A stretch of 64,000 bases of DNA from Flavobacterium nitrogenifigens (GTDB lineage Bacteria; Bacteroidota; Bacteroidia; Flavobacteriales; Flavobacteriaceae): the NCBI RefSeq assembly GCF_003254565.1, contig NZ_QJRI01000172.1, positions 144,147 through 208,146 on the forward strand, in the 5' to 3' direction. The position numbers were made by a program, and so were the translations under genes. Below the pieces are notes generated by a model, which searched no databases, had not been told where the DNA came from, and saw only the letters and a list, made by a program, of their open reading frames with translations. Below are positions 1-9,285 of this stretch, in pieces (the stretch's first letter is position 1; each line of letters begins with the position of its first letter).

Positions 1-18
1 ATAGTATTTTTTGTACTA

Positions 19-996
19 TTAATCTAATGATTGATTTTCTTGGTTTGCCATTTGTGAAATTGCCACATATTCTACAGCTGAAATATTTCCATAATAAAAA
101 TTTAGCGGATTCACTACTTTACCGTCTTTATGAACTTCATAATGGCAATGCGGACCTTCAGATCTTCCTGTGCTTCCAACATATCCAATCACATCACCGC
201 GTTTTACTCGTTGTCCAGGACGGCAGTTGTATTTGCTCAAATGCGCATATAAACTCTCATATCCAAAACCATGCCTGATCACTACGTGGTTTCCGTATCC
301 AGAGGCAGTGTTGTCAGCTCTTTCTACAACGCCATCTCCTGTTGCATATATTGGCGCGCCTGTATTGGCAGTGAAATCCATTCCGTTATGCATTTTTCTC
401 ACTTTCGTGAAAGGGTCAATGCGGTATCCAAAACCTGACGCGACACGCTTTAAATTTTCATTTCGAACTGGCTGAATGGCAGGAATAGCCAATAATAAAT
501 TTTCTTTAGCTCCAGCTAATTTTAAAATTTCGTCTAAAGATTTAGACTGAATTGCCAGCTGCTTCGATAATTTGTCAACTCTTTTTGTTGCATTCAAAAC
601 CAATTGAGAATTGTTGTATCCTTCTAGCGCTTTGTATTTATCAGAACTTCTAAAACCAGCTTTTCGAATTGAATCTGGAATTTCAGCTTTGTTAAAATAT
701 ACGCGATAAATATTATTGTCACGTTCTTCTAATGCGTCTGCGGCGGCATCAATTTCATCCAGTTTTTTATTCAAAATGGCATATTGAAGCTTTAAATTTT
801 CAATTTCACGTGCCTGTAAACGATCTTTTGGAGTTTCGAAATAAGGGGTGTTAATTAAAAGAACAAAAACTAAAAAACCAAATAGAGCCGATGCCAGTAA
901 AAACAGTAGTGCGTAACCTATTTTTATTCTTTTTCTGGTTTTTATTTTTGTATAAGCCAGATTTTCTGGGTCGTAATAATATTTTACTTTCGCCAT
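19..996 (-). CDS. Membrane-anchored M23 family zinc metallopeptidase
   Basis: Predicted peptidoglycan endopeptidase of the M23 (LytM/lysostaphin) family, acting in the periplasm. One N-terminal membrane segment (about residues 25-47) is followed by a charged, probably coiled-coil stretch (about 55-165) and the M23 domain (about 185-300). The metal ligands look complete: H203 and D207 in HNGMD, and H283/H285 in HCHYEV, so this is probably an active enzyme and not a degenerate amidase activator. 325 aa is usual for anchored M23 proteins of Bacteroidota. The ATG at 996 is the first good start. It is divergent from alaS. No cell-division gene is adjacent, so its exact substrate and partner are unknown. 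Confidence 0.9.
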   Translation of the reverse strand: MAKVKYYYDPENLAYTKIKTRKRIKIGYALLFLLASALFGFLVFVLLINTPYFETPKDRLQAREIENLKLQYAILNKKLDEIDAAADALEERDNNIYRVYFNKAEIPDSIRKAGFRSSDKYKALEGYNNSQLVLNATKRVDKLSKQLAIQSKSLDEILKLAGAKENLLLAIPAIQPVRNENLKRVASGFGYRIDPFTKVRKMHNGMDFTANTGAPIYATGDGVVERADNTASGYGNHVVIRHGFGYESLYAHLSKYNCRPGQRVKRGDVIGYVGSTGRSEGPHCHYEVHKDGKVVNPLNFYYGNISAVEYVAISQMANQENQSLD

Positions 997-1037
997 ATTT
1001 TAAAATACGCTATTTTTGCACCTTGTAAAATGAGTTA

Positions 1038-1082
1038 GTCGAATAAAACTGCTAATTGTTTCAGTTATTCGACACTTTTTTA
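1038..1082 (+). other. Stem-loop with T-run in the alaS upstream region
   Basis: GTCGAAT...AACTG at 1038-1051 can pair with CAGTTATTCGAC at 1062-1073 (12 pairs around a 2-nt bulge), followed by ACTTTTTTA. A TAnnTTTG-type -7 element (TATTTTTG, 1011-1018) lies just upstream on the same strand, without a visible TTG -33 element. It could be a terminator inside a ~250-nt alaS leader, the end of a very short RNA, or chance. No leader ORF of note is visible between them. Confidence 0.3.
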
Positions 1083-1272
1083 CGAGGATTAATGATTAGA
1101 TATTGGGGCTATTTTATCATTAGATAATGCGCAAAATAGGCAATTTATTGTTTAAAATATAAGTTTTTTAATTTCATTATAAAAAACTTAACGTATCATC
1201 AAATGAATAAATTAGCTAATCATCTAGTTATCAAATTGACACATTAAATTGACACATTTTTCTAATTTAAAT

Positions 1273-3912
1273 ATGAAATCACAAGACGTACGTAAACAAT
1301 TTTTAGATTTTTTTGAGAGTAAAGGGCATACTATTGTTCCTTCAGCTCCTATTGTTCTTAAAGACGACCCAACCCTAATGTTCAATAACTCGGGAATGGC
1401 CCAGTTTAAAGAATTTTTCTTAGGAAACGGAACTCCAAAAAGTCCAAGAATAGCCGATACGCAAAAATGTCTTCGTGTTTCAGGAAAACACAACGATCTT
1501 GAAGAAGTAGGTATTGACACGTACCACCACACCATGTTCGAAATGTTAGGAAACTGGTCTTTTGGTGATTACTTCAAAAAAGAAGCGATCAACTGGGCTT
1601 GGGAATTATTGACAGAAGTGTACAAAATTCCAAAAGAGAATCTTTATGTTTCTGTTTTTGAAGGAAGTAAAGAAGATAACGTTCCTTTTGACCAAGAAGC
1701 TTGGGATATCTGGAAAACTTTAATCGACGAAGACCGAATCATTTTAGGAAATAAAAAAGATAATTTCTGGGAAATGGGTGACCAAGGACCATGCGGACCT
1801 TGTTCTGAAATTCACGTTGATTTACGTTCTGAAGAAGAGAAAGCTTTAAAACCAGGTAAAGAAGAAGTAAATAATGATCACCCACAGGTAGTTGAAATCT
1901 GGAATAATGTATTCATGGAATTCAACCGTAAAGCTGATGGATCTTTAGAAAAACTTCCAGCACAGCACGTTGATACCGGAATGGGATTTGAGCGTTTGTG
2001 TATGGCTTTACAAGGAAAAACATCAAACTATGATACTGATGTTTTCATGCCTTTAATTAGAGAAATCGAAACCATTACTGGAGCAAAATATACAACTAAT
2101 GATGTAACAGGCATTAGTGAAGAACAAAATAAAATGAATATTGCTATTCGTGTAGTAGCAGATCACGTTCGTGCGGTAGCTTTTGCTATTGCTGACGGTC
2201 AGTTGCCTTCTAACACGGGTGCAGGATATGTAATTCGTAGAATTTTACGTCGTGCAATTCGTTACGGATTTACCTTCTTAGGAACAAAAGAGCCGTTTAT
2301 TTTTAAATTGGTTGAAACTTTAAGCGAACAAATGGGAGAATCATTCCCAGAAATCAGAACGCAGAAAGCACTTTGTTCGAATGTAATTCGTGAAGAGGAG
2401 AATTCATTCTTGAAAACATTAGATCAAGGATTAGTTCTTTTAGATGCTGTAATTTCAAATAACAATACAGATACTGTTGATGGTAAAAAAGCATTTGAAT
2501 TGTATGATACTTACGGATTCCCAATTGATTTAACAGCTTTGATTCTTTCTGAAAGAGGATTGAAATTAGACGAAGAAGGATTCCAAGAACAATTACAATT
2601 ACAAAAAGAAAGATCTCGTGCAGCCTCTAAAGTAACTGCTGGTGACTGGAATGTGCTTGTAGAAGATGATATTCAGGAATTTGTTGGATATGACAGATTA
2701 TCACAGCAAGTAAAAATCACTAAATATCGTAGAGTTGAAAGTGCAAAAGACGGAGAAATTTTCCAATTGGTTTTCAATGCAACGCCATTTTATGGAGAAA
2801 GCGGAGGACAAACGGGAGATAAAGGATATTTAGAAGCTCAAAACGGAGATATCGTTTATATTATTGATACTAAAAAAGAAAATAACCAAACGATACATTT
2901 AGCAAAATCGTTACCAGAAAACCTTACGGGAACTTTTAACGCGGTTGTTGATGCAAATCAAAGAGCTAAAACTTCGTCAAATCACTCGGCTACGCACTTG
3001 TTGCACCAAGCTTTACGTAAGATTTTAGGAACTCACATTGAGCAAAAAGGTTCGATGGTAAGAAATGCTTCATTACGTTTCGACTTTTCTCACTTTGCTA
3101 AAGTTACTGATGAAGAATTAGTAGAAGTAGAAAATTTCGTAAACGCAAGGATTCGTGAGAGTTTGCCATTAATCGAAAAAAGAGCCATTCCGAAAGAGCA
3201 AGCACTTGAAGATGGAGCTATTGCTTTGTTTGGAGAGAAATATGGAGATTTAGTTCGTACCATTAAATTTGGTGATTCTGTTGAATTATGTGGAGGAACG
3301 CACGTTGCCAATACATCTGATATCTGGCACTTTAAAATTGTTTCTGAAGGAGCTGTTGCAGCTGGAATTAGAAGAATTGAAGCGATTACAAGTGAAGCAG
3401 CAAAAGAGTATTTTGAGTCTCAGGCTGTTTCTTTAGCAGAAATTAAAGAAGCGCTTAAAAATGCTCAAGATCCAGTAAAATCTATTTTGGCTTTACAAGA
3501 TGAAAATGCTCAATTGAAAAAACAATTGGAAGCTTTATTAAAAGATAAGGCTAAAAATATGAAAGCTGATTTGGCTAAAGAATTGCAAGAAATCAACGGA
3601 GTTCAATTCTTGGCAAAACAAGTAGACTTAAATCCAGAAGGAGCAAAAGATTTAGCTTATGAATTAGGTGGTTCTTATAACAACTTATTCGTTGTTTTCG
3701 CTACAGCTCATGAAGGAAAACCAATGTTAACTTGTTATATCTCTAAAGAAATTGTAGCTGAGAAAAACCTAAACGCAGGACAAGTAGTTCGTGAATTAGG
3801 AAAATACATCCAAGGTGGAGGAGGAGGTCAGCCTTTCTTCGCAACTGCTGGAGGTAAAAATGTTGACGGAATTGGCGAGGCGCTTACTAAAGCTATCGAT
3901 TTCCTGAAGTAA
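1273..3912 (+). CDS. alaS: Alanine--tRNA ligase
   Basis: Charges tRNA-Ala with alanine and hydrolyses mischarged Ser/Gly-tRNA-Ala; cytoplasmic. 879 aa, full length for bacterial AlaRS. The N-terminal class II catalytic core begins [11 protein letters not shown], as in other AlaRS. The editing domain carries the zinc set H571/H575 (HSATH) and C673/H677 (CGGTH). A C-terminal coiled coil and the C-Ala domain end in a glycine-rich GGGGGQP segment near residue 850. An in-frame TTG at 1249 would add eight residues, but family N-termini and the AAAT-ATG context favour the ATG at 1273. The upstream region contains a direct repeat of AAATTGACACATT (about 1233-1258). A tandem repeat block follows the stop. 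Confidence 0.97.
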   Translation: MKSQDVRKQFLDFFESKGHTIVPSAPIVLKDDPTLMFNNSGMAQFKEFFLGNGTPKSPRIADTQKCLRVSGKHNDLEEVGIDTYHHTMFEMLGNWSFGDYFKKEAINWAWELLTEVYKIPKENLYVSVFEGSKEDNVPFDQEAWDIWKTLIDEDRIILGNKKDNFWEMGDQGPCGPCSEIHVDLRSEEEKALKPGKEEVNNDHPQVVEIWNNVFMEFNRKADGSLEKLPAQHVDTGMGFERLCMALQGKTSNYDTDVFMPLIREIETITGAKYTTNDVTGISEEQNKMNIAIRVVADHVRAVAFAIADGQLPSNTGAGYVIRRILRRAIRYGFTFLGTKEPFIFKLVETLSEQMGESFPEIRTQKALCSNVIREEENSFLKTLDQGLVLLDAVISNNNTDTVDGKKAFELYDTYGFPIDLTALILSERGLKLDEEGFQEQLQLQKERSRAASKVTAGDWNVLVEDDIQEFVGYDRLSQQVKITKYRRVESAKDGEIFQLVFNATPFYGESGGQTGDKGYLEAQNGDIVYIIDTKKENNQTIHLAKSLPENLTGTFNAVVDANQRAKTSSNHSATHLLHQALRKILGTHIEQKGSMVRNASLRFDFSHFAKVTDEELVEVENFVNARIRESLPLIEKRAIPKEQALEDGAIALFGEKYGDLVRTIKFGDSVELCGGTHVANTSDIWHFKIVSEGAVAAGIRRIEAITSEAAKEYFESQAVSLAEIKEALKNAQDPVKSILALQDENAQLKKQLEALLKDKAKNMKADLAKELQEINGVQFLAKQVDLNPEGAKDLAYELGGSYNNLFVVFATAHEGKPMLTCYISKEIVAEKNLNAGQVVRELGKYIQGGGGGQPFFATAGGKNVDGIGEALTKAIDFLK

Positions 3913-3922
3913 TTTTTTTTTG

Positions 3923-4270
3923 ATCTCGCAAAGACGCAGAGTCGCAAAGTTTATTTTTTAAGCTTTGCGACTTTTTTTTTAAGTTAATTTAATCTTTAAG
4001 ATTTTTTGTTAAGTTGATGGTGTTTTTAATCTCGCAAAGACGCAGAGTCGCAAAGTTTGTTTTTTTAAGCTTTGCGACTTTTTTTTTAAAGTTGATTTAA
4101 TCTTTAAGATTTTTTGTTAAGTTGAAAGTGTTTTTAATCTCGCAAAGACGCAGAGTCGCAAAGTTTATTTTTTTAAGCTTTGTGGCTTTTTTTTTAAGTC
4201 AATTTAATAGTTAAGATTTTTTTGTTAAGTTGATGGTGTTTTAATCTCGAAAAGTCGCAGAGACGCAAAG
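3923..4270 (+). repeat. Four tandem ~107-bp repeats with CGCAAAGACGCAGAGTCGCA core
   Basis: The core ATCTCGCAAAGACGCAGAGT followed by CGCAAAG starts at 3923, 4029 and 4137 and recurs in diverged form at 4244 (spacings 106, 108, 107). The intervening sequence (TTAATTTAATCTTTAAGATT-like) is also conserved, so the whole unit is duplicated. In the first two units GTCGCAAAG pairs with a following CTTTGCGAC and a T-run, so the first hairpin probably also ends the alaS transcript; the third has GTGGC in place of GCGAC. The same core occurs inverted at 4722-4776 and as a solitary hairpin at 22431-22507. Confidence 0.9.
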
Positions 4271-4309
4271 TTTTTAAATTTTATTTTTGTAAGTTTATAC
4301 TTTAATTTT

Positions 4310-4693
4310 ATGAGAATGAATGAGAATGAAATTTCAGCTGTTGTGGTTGATGTTTGTTATAAAATACATGTCAAATTAGGACCAGGATTATTGGAATCAG
4401 TTTATGAAGCGATTTTGTTTCATGAATTAATTAAAAGAGGATTAAGTGTTGAAAGACAAAAAACGTTGCCTGTTATCTGGGATCAAATAAATTTGGATAT
4501 TGGATTTAGAGCAGATTTAATAGTTGAGAATAAAGTAATTCTAGAAATTAAATCAATCGAACAATTGACAGATGTTCATGCAAAACAAGTTCTAACATAT
4601 CTCAAAATCACAAAAATGAAGTTAGGTTTACTAATTAACTTTAACGTACCAATTATCAAATTTGGAATTAAAAGAGTGGTTTCAAATCTTTAA
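4310..4693 (+). CDS. GxxExxY family protein
   Basis: A 127-aa protein of the GxxExxY family, named for the motif seen here as GPGLLESVYE (about residues 23-32). It also has the conserved FRADLIVENKVILEIKS block near residues 63-80, whose D...E-x-K arrangement resembles PD-(D/E)XK nuclease-like folds; the family's function is not established. The ATG at 4310 is chosen; a second ATG two codons later is equally possible. A TATTTTTG -7-like element sits at 4282-4289. The gene stands alone, with four direct copies of a REP-like repeat on the left and an inverted copy on the right, suggesting a cassette inserted between alaS and the ABC transporter. Confidence 0.85.
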   Translation: MRMNENEISAVVVDVCYKIHVKLGPGLLESVYEAILFHELIKRGLSVERQKTLPVIWDQINLDIGFRADLIVENKVILEIKSIEQLTDVHAKQVLTYLKITKMKLGLLINFNVPIIKFGIKRVVSNL

Positions 4694-4721
4694 TAAGCAC
4701 TTAAAAAACTTAAATAAAAAA

Positions 4722-4776
4722 GCAGAGTCGCAAAGCTTAAAAAATAAACTTTGCGACTCTGCGTCTTTGCGAGATT
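4722..4776. repeat. Inverted REP-like hairpin downstream of the GxxExxY gene
   Basis: GCAGAGTCGCAAAG (4722-4735) pairs with CTTTGCGACTCTGC (4749-4762); the right arm continues GTCTTTGCGAGAT to 4775. Positions 4749-4775 are the exact reverse complement of 3923-3949, so the GxxExxY gene lies between 27-bp perfect inverted repeats. The hairpin may also terminate the convergent GxxExxY and ABC transporter transcripts. Confidence 0.85.
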
Positions 4777-4788
4777 CTTTACGCGCAT

Positions 4789-6534
4789 CTACTTACGCTC
4801 CCCAATCTGCTGGCGCCACATAGCGTAATAAAGACCTTTTTCCACAATTAAATCATCATGTTTGCCTTGCTCAATGATTTTACCTTGTTCCAAAACAAAA
4901 ATTCTATCAGCATGCATAACTGTTGATAAACGGTGAGCTATTAAAACTGTGATTCGGTTTTTGTCTGATATATTTCTAATAGTTGCATTAATTTCTTCTT
5001 CTGTAATAGAGTCCAAAGCAGAAGTTGCTTCATCAAAAATCAATAAATTCGGATTTCTAAGAATAGCTCTTGCGATAGATAAACGCTGTTTTTCACCGCC
5101 TGAAACTTTAATTCCGCCTTCACCGATTGTAGTGTTTAAGCCGTCTTCAGCACGTCTTAAAAGTTTGTCGCAGCTTGCACGTTTTAACGCATCATAAAGT
5201 TCTTCGTCAGTTGCGTTGGGTTTAACGAATAACAAGTTCTCGCGAATTGTTCCAGAGAATAATTGTGCATCTTGCGTTACAAAACCAAGCTGTTTTCTTA
5301 AATCAAGTAAATCAATTTCAGTTGAATCAATATTATTATATAAAACCTGTCCTTCTTCTGGAGTATACAAACCGACTAATAATTTTACTAAAGTGGTTTT
5401 TCCAGACCCAGATGGACCAACAAAGGCAACAGTCTGACCTTGTTTGATTTCGAAATTGATATTTTCAACCGCTTTAAATTTGGCAGTTTTGTGCTGGAAA
5501 CTAACATTTTCGAAAAGCAATTTCTGAATGGCGCCAATATGTTTTGGCGTTTTCGGGCGGAATTCTTTTGGAGCGTTCAATAAATGCTTGAAGTTTTCCA
5601 TCGAAACTTTTGTCTCATTTAGAGCAATAATAAAGTTCCCTAATTCTTGTAAAGGTCCAAAAATGAAGAAAGTAAAGAATACCATTGTCAATAAATCTCC
5701 AACGATAATTTTTCCTCCAAATAAGAAATAATACAAAGCAAAAACAACGCAAGTTCTTAAAAAGTGTACTGTTGTTCCCTGAATAAAACTTAAACTTCTA
5801 ATGAATCTGATTTTCTGTAATTCTAATTGAAGAATCTTAAACGTATTTAAGTTTAAACGTTTTTCTTCCTGATAGGTCAAACCAAGACTTTTTACCAATT
5901 CGATATTTCGTAAGCTTTCGGTAGTAGAACCCGCCAATGCATTGGTTTGATTCACAATTTTTCGAGAAACAATTTTGATCTTTTTTCCTAAATATAAACT
6001 TACTAAGGCAATAATTGGCGCTGTAATTAAAAAGATAATCGAAATTCTAAAATCGATTCTTGCTACATAAACAATTACGAAAATGAATCCGATAATAGTC
6101 TGGAAAATTAAAGAAATAGAAAGTGTAATCAGTTTTTCTGAATCGATTCTAACTTTTGTCAGTTTGCTTAAAGTTTCACCGCTTCGCTGATCTTCAAATT
6201 CGGCGTAAGGAAGATCAAGAGATTTTTTGATTCCATCAGTATACATTTGCGCACCGGTTCTCTGAATTACGACGTTGGTAAAATAATCTTGAAAATTTTT
6301 GGTAATTCTGGAAATCATGGCAGCACCAAGCGAAAGACCAAGCCAAAAGGCTAAAGATTTTATAAATCCGATTTCGTTTCCTTTGTATTTTGCAATTCCG
6401 ACACCGCAATCCTGCATTAATTTACCTGTAATTACGGAGTCTGACAAACTGAAACAAATGTTGATAGTAGCCATTATCAACGCAAAAAACAAGAGCATTT
6501 TGTGTCTGATAATGTAGGTATATAATAATTTCAT
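4789..6534 (-). CDS. ABC transporter, fused permease and ATP-binding (MsbA-like exporter)
   Basis: Type IV ABC exporter half-transporter of 581 aa, expected to work as a homodimer in the inner membrane; lipid, peptide or drug export are all possible. A six-helix transmembrane domain covers about residues 1-320. The nucleotide-binding domain has Walker A GPSGSGKTT (from G373), Q-loop VTQDAQLFSG, signature VSGGEKQR (near 477), Walker B LLIFDEATSALD (near 500) and switch His in IAHRLSTV. All motifs are intact. It is a single-gene unit, converging with the GxxExxY gene and divergent from the lipoprotein array. Substrate cannot be inferred from its neighbours. Confidence 0.93.
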   Translation of the reverse strand: MKLLYTYIIRHKMLLFFALIMATINICFSLSDSVITGKLMQDCGVGIAKYKGNEIGFIKSLAFWLGLSLGAAMISRITKNFQDYFTNVVIQRTGAQMYTDGIKKSLDLPYAEFEDQRSGETLSKLTKVRIDSEKLITLSISLIFQTIIGFIFVIVYVARIDFRISIIFLITAPIIALVSLYLGKKIKIVSRKIVNQTNALAGSTTESLRNIELVKSLGLTYQEEKRLNLNTFKILQLELQKIRFIRSLSFIQGTTVHFLRTCVVFALYYFLFGGKIIVGDLLTMVFFTFFIFGPLQELGNFIIALNETKVSMENFKHLLNAPKEFRPKTPKHIGAIQKLLFENVSFQHKTAKFKAVENINFEIKQGQTVAFVGPSGSGKTTLVKLLVGLYTPEEGQVLYNNIDSTEIDLLDLRKQLGFVTQDAQLFSGTIRENLLFVKPNATDEELYDALKRASCDKLLRRAEDGLNTTIGEGGIKVSGGEKQRLSIARAILRNPNLLIFDEATSALDSITEEEINATIRNISDKNRITVLIAHRLSTVMHADRIFVLEQGKIIEQGKHDDLIVEKGLYYAMWRQQIGERK

Positions 6535-6769
6535 AAAAGATTTTAAAAAAGTGGAAGATGCAAAAATAAGGAATTGTTTTAGTTTGTGAAGTTCCTTTTT
6601 GTTATTAAAAATGTAATTTTTTTGATAAATTAAAATATAAGAAAAAAGTTAAGTATTTGTACGTGTTTTCCATTTTTTGCTTTTTTAAAATAGGGCAATT
6701 GTTGTGGTTATTTTGTTTACAAACAATATGTTAGAAATGTTTCAAGTGTATTGTTTGTTTCAAATGAGG

Positions 6770-6808
6770 AAACCCGTAAGGTTTTGATTTTTGGTTGCAT
6801 TAAGTTTG
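6770..6808 (+). promoter_or_regulatory. Promoter block copy 1: dyad AAACC-CGTAA-GGTTT plus TAAGTTTG
   Basis: A perfect 5-bp dyad (AAACC/GGTTT, loop CGTAA, 6770-6784) lies 16 nt upstream of a TAnnTTTG -7 element (TAAGTTTG, 6801-6808). The TTTTG inside the right arm is only 14 nt from the -7 element, shorter than the usual 17-23. Homologous blocks occur at 9479-9517 and 10551-10589. The remaining ~230 bp between the ABC gene and this block is A/T-rich without visible features. Confidence 0.6.
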
Positions 6809-6836
6809 TGTCGATAACAAATTTAACCAAATCAAA

Positions 6837-7574
6837 ATGAAAAAAATTTTATGTCTTTTTGGAGCTTTAACGTTACTGTTAGCTTCTTGTTCAAGTGATG
6901 ATTCTTCTTCAGATTCTTCAAATGTGTTACTTAAAAAAACAGTTGTTACAAATTCTGATGGAGAAAAATATACTACAAACTATCAATATGATGGTAATAA
7001 AATTGTCAGTGCTATAGACGATACAGGTGATGCAAACTTGTATTATACTTATACAGGAGATTTAATCACTAAAATAGAGTTTAAATATCCTGACGGGACG
7101 ATAGACCAGATAAATACTTTTTCTTATAATGCCGAAGGTAAATTGACAACTTTTGTTAGAGTAGAACCAAACATGGATTGGGGACATAAAGAAGTTTATA
7201 CGTACAATGCTGATGGTACAATTTTGGTTACGTCATATTCTGGAGATAGTGAAACTCAAACTGGTGAAGGTGTTACATCAACAATCAAATTTGTAAATGG
7301 CGAAGTAAGTGAAATCCTTGCAATTACAGCAAATCAAACGAATCATAAATATACATATGACAATAAAAACAATCCTACAAAAAATATTTTAGGAATGGAT
7401 AAAATTGCATTTGTTGATGGAGAAGGAAATGGAGTTAAATTAAACATTTTAACAGATACAGTAGATGGTGATTTATGGGGAAATAGCACTTTTACCTATA
7501 ATGATCAAGGATACCCAACTAAAGAAGTTAATACAGGATCTGATAGTTTAGGCACAACTGAATATTTTTATTAA
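6837..7574 (+). CDS. Lipoprotein of the tandem YD-repeat-like family, paralogue 1
   Basis: A 245-aa predicted lipoprotein: signal peptide ending LLLASC (lipid-acceptor C18), then an acidic/serine linker SSDDSSSDSS. The body is built from short Tyr/Asn/Gly motifs (YQYDGNKIVS, YTYTGDLITK, YNAEGKLTT, YNADGT, YDNKNNPTKNILGMD) that resemble the beta-strand units of YD/Rhs-type repeats. The C-terminus is YNDQGYPTKE...TTEYFY. I do not recognise a named function; a surface or periplasmic binding role is only a guess. The SSDD linker after the Cys resembles Bacteroidota surface-export signals. It is the first of five tandem paralogues, has its own promoter block, and is followed by a terminator. Confidence 0.8.
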   Translation: MKKILCLFGALTLLLASCSSDDSSSDSSNVLLKKTVVTNSDGEKYTTNYQYDGNKIVSAIDDTGDANLYYTYTGDLITKIEFKYPDGTIDQINTFSYNAEGKLTTFVRVEPNMDWGHKEVYTYNADGTILVTSYSGDSETQTGEGVTSTIKFVNGEVSEILAITANQTNHKYTYDNKNNPTKNILGMDKIAFVDGEGNGVKLNILTDTVDGDLWGNSTFTYNDQGYPTKEVNTGSDSLGTTEYFY

Positions 7575-7602
7575 TACTTGAACAAGTTTATTAATATTAT
7601 AA

Positions 7603-7630
7603 AAAGCCAGTTGCAAATGCTTCTGGCTTT
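7603..7630 (+). terminator. Terminator after lipoprotein paralogue 1
   Basis: AAAGCCAG (7603-7610) pairs with CTGGCTTT (7623-7630). The loop carries the TTG -33 element of the next gene's promoter, so terminator and promoter overlap. The T-run is short, so it may be leaky. Confidence 0.55.
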
Positions 7631-7640
7631 CTTACTTTTG
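7611..7640 (+). promoter_or_regulatory. Promoter TTG-N19-TACTTTTG for paralogues 2 and 3
   Basis: TTG at 7611-7613 and TACTTTTG at 7633-7640, spaced 19 nt, match the Flavobacterium consensus TTG-N17-23-TAnnTTTG. Transcription would start about 18 nt before the ATG at 7665. Unlike paralogues 1, 4 and 5, there is no CCCGTAAGG dyad here. Confidence 0.65.
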
Positions 7641-7664
7641 AAAAGTATAACTAATCTCTCAATT

Positions 7665-8459
7665 ATGAAAAAACAATTATGGCTATTTGGTGTTCTAGCT
7701 TTGTTATTAACAGCATGTTCTAGTGATGAGAAATCTTCTTCGGAAGAAATTGACTCTACTCTGCCTAAAAACATTTCTTATATTTATCCTTCTCCCGAGT
7801 TAGGGACAAATTCTAAGACTACGGCTTCTTATAATGGAAATAAAATAGTTAGCCTTCTAAAGGATGATTCAAAAACAGTATTTACTTATGATGGAGATGT
7901 AATTGTGAAGCAAGAAGAATTTGATATAGAAAATGGAAAAGAAATCAAAAATGAAGAAGTTTCGTATAGTTATGAAAATGGAAAACTAAAAACGAGAGTT
8001 TTTAGAGAAAGGATAAGTGCCGAATATCCTGACGGTTATTTTATTGAGAAGGTGGTTTATACTCATAATTCCAATGGAACCGTTTCTTACATTAATTATA
8101 CGGTTGATAATGTAAAGAAAACTGAAAGTAAAGATGGAGAAGGAACTTTAACTTATAAAGATGGAAACCTAATAAAAGAGGAACAAAAGTCTGGCTCTTC
8201 AACCGCAACATTAGTTTTTGAATACGATTCCAAAAAAAATCCTCTCAAAAACATACTAGGTTTCAATTTGTTACTAAACGAAATTGATGGATTTGGGACT
8301 AACAATATTGTAAAAACTACAAGAACAACAACTGAATTTCCGAATCCATCGGTTTATTTAACTACTTATATTTATAATGAGGCTTCATATCCAACAAGAC
8401 ATACTTCATTTGATGGAGGTGGCAAGAATATTGAATACGAAATAGAATATGCTTATTAA
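7665..8459 (+). CDS. Lipoprotein of the tandem YD-repeat-like family, paralogue 2
   Basis: A 264-aa predicted lipoprotein with lipobox LLLTAC (C18) and linker SSDEKSSSEE. It shares the family plan: YNGNKIVSLL, FTYDGDVIVK, YSYENGKLKT, YTHNSNGTVS, EYDSKKNPLKNILGFNLL near the last third, and a terminal YNEASYPTRH block. The reading frame is open upstream to 7578, but the signal peptide homologous to the paralogues starts at the ATG at 7665, behind a canonical promoter. Function unknown. Paralogue 3 follows after 43 nt without a promoter or terminator between them, so these two probably share a transcript. Confidence 0.8.
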   Translation: MKKQLWLFGVLALLLTACSSDEKSSSEEIDSTLPKNISYIYPSPELGTNSKTTASYNGNKIVSLLKDDSKTVFTYDGDVIVKQEEFDIENGKEIKNEEVSYSYENGKLKTRVFRERISAEYPDGYFIEKVVYTHNSNGTVSYINYTVDNVKKTESKDGEGTLTYKDGNLIKEEQKSGSSTATLVFEYDSKKNPLKNILGFNLLLNEIDGFGTNNIVKTTRTTTEFPNPSVYLTTYIYNEASYPTRHTSFDGGGKNIEYEIEYAY

Positions 8460-8502
8460 GAAATCTCAGAATCTAAAAAAAACACAAAAGCCAATATAAA
8501 TC

Positions 8503-9285
8503 ATGAAAAAACTAATACCGCTTTTTGGAGTTTTGGCACTACTATTAGTATCATGTACCAGTGATGAAAATTCTTCTCTTGACGCAAAAGATGATACATT
8601 TCCAAAAAGTATTATAACTACTTATTCGGGATCTCCGTCCGATACTACTTTTATCACTTATAAAGAAGATAAAATTGAAAGTATGACCACTAAAAAAAAC
8701 AAAATTTACTTTTTTTACGAAGGAGGATTGATTCAATCAAAACAGTATTATGAGATTGTTCAAGGTAAAGAAAGTAAGACTACAGTTGTAACTTATTTTT
8801 ATGAAAACGGAAAACTAGCCGCAAGCAAATTTATTAGTAGCATTAGTATAGATTATCCAAATGGGAAATTTACAGGTAGAAATGTATATACCTTTATATC
8901 GGATACATTAATTAAAGAGCAAAGATTTGATACAGATCAATTTACAAATATTGAAAAAGAAAGCGATACCTATGATATGCTGATCTATAAAAATGGAAAT
9001 GTAAGAAGAAGAACCACTGTAAACGCCAAAACATCACTTGATATGTATACGCAAATTTATGCGTATGACAATAAAAATTCTCCATTTAAAAACATTAAAG
9101 GTGTCAATTTATTAATTGCTGATGAGATGTCTTCAAGCAATAATATTTTAACAATTTCAAGTAATACAAATTTTGTTTACGATAAAAACACTTATGAATA
9201 TAATGATAAAGAGTATCCAAGTTTAAAAACTTATTATAAAGGCGGGGGAGAACAAGTATCAAGTACAACAAAATATTTATATTAA
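8503..9285 (+). CDS. Lipoprotein of the tandem YD-repeat-like family, paralogue 3
   Basis: A 260-aa predicted lipoprotein with lipobox LLLVSC (C18) and linker TSDENSSLDAKDD. The same motifs appear in diverged form: TYKEDKIESM, FFYEGGLIQS, YFYENGKLAAS, YAYDNKNSPFKNIKGVNLL and YNDKEYPSLK near the C-terminus. It is the most divergent copy; the YTHNADGT-like unit is degraded to YTFISDTL. No promoter block precedes it, so it is probably read from the promoter at 7611-7640. A degraded version of the family terminator (ACAAATACTTCTG...) follows the stop at about 9290-9320. Confidence 0.78.
   Translation: MKKLIPLFGVLALLLVSCTSDENSSLDAKDDTFPKSIITTYSGSPSDTTFITYKEDKIESMTTKKNKIYFFYEGGLIQSKQYYEIVQGKESKTTVVTYFYENGKLAASKFISSISIDYPNGKFTGRNVYTFISDTLIKEQRFDTDQFTNIEKESDTYDMLIYKNGNVRRRTTVNAKTSLDMYTQIYAYDNKNSPFKNIKGVNLLIADEMSSSNNILTISSNTNFVYDKNTYEYNDKEYPSLKTYYKGGGEQVSSTTKYLY

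Noticed and set aside
3923..4270. CRISPR-like periodic repeats
   Set aside because: The sequence between cores is itself conserved, the period is about 107 bp, and no cas genes are present. It is a tandem duplication.
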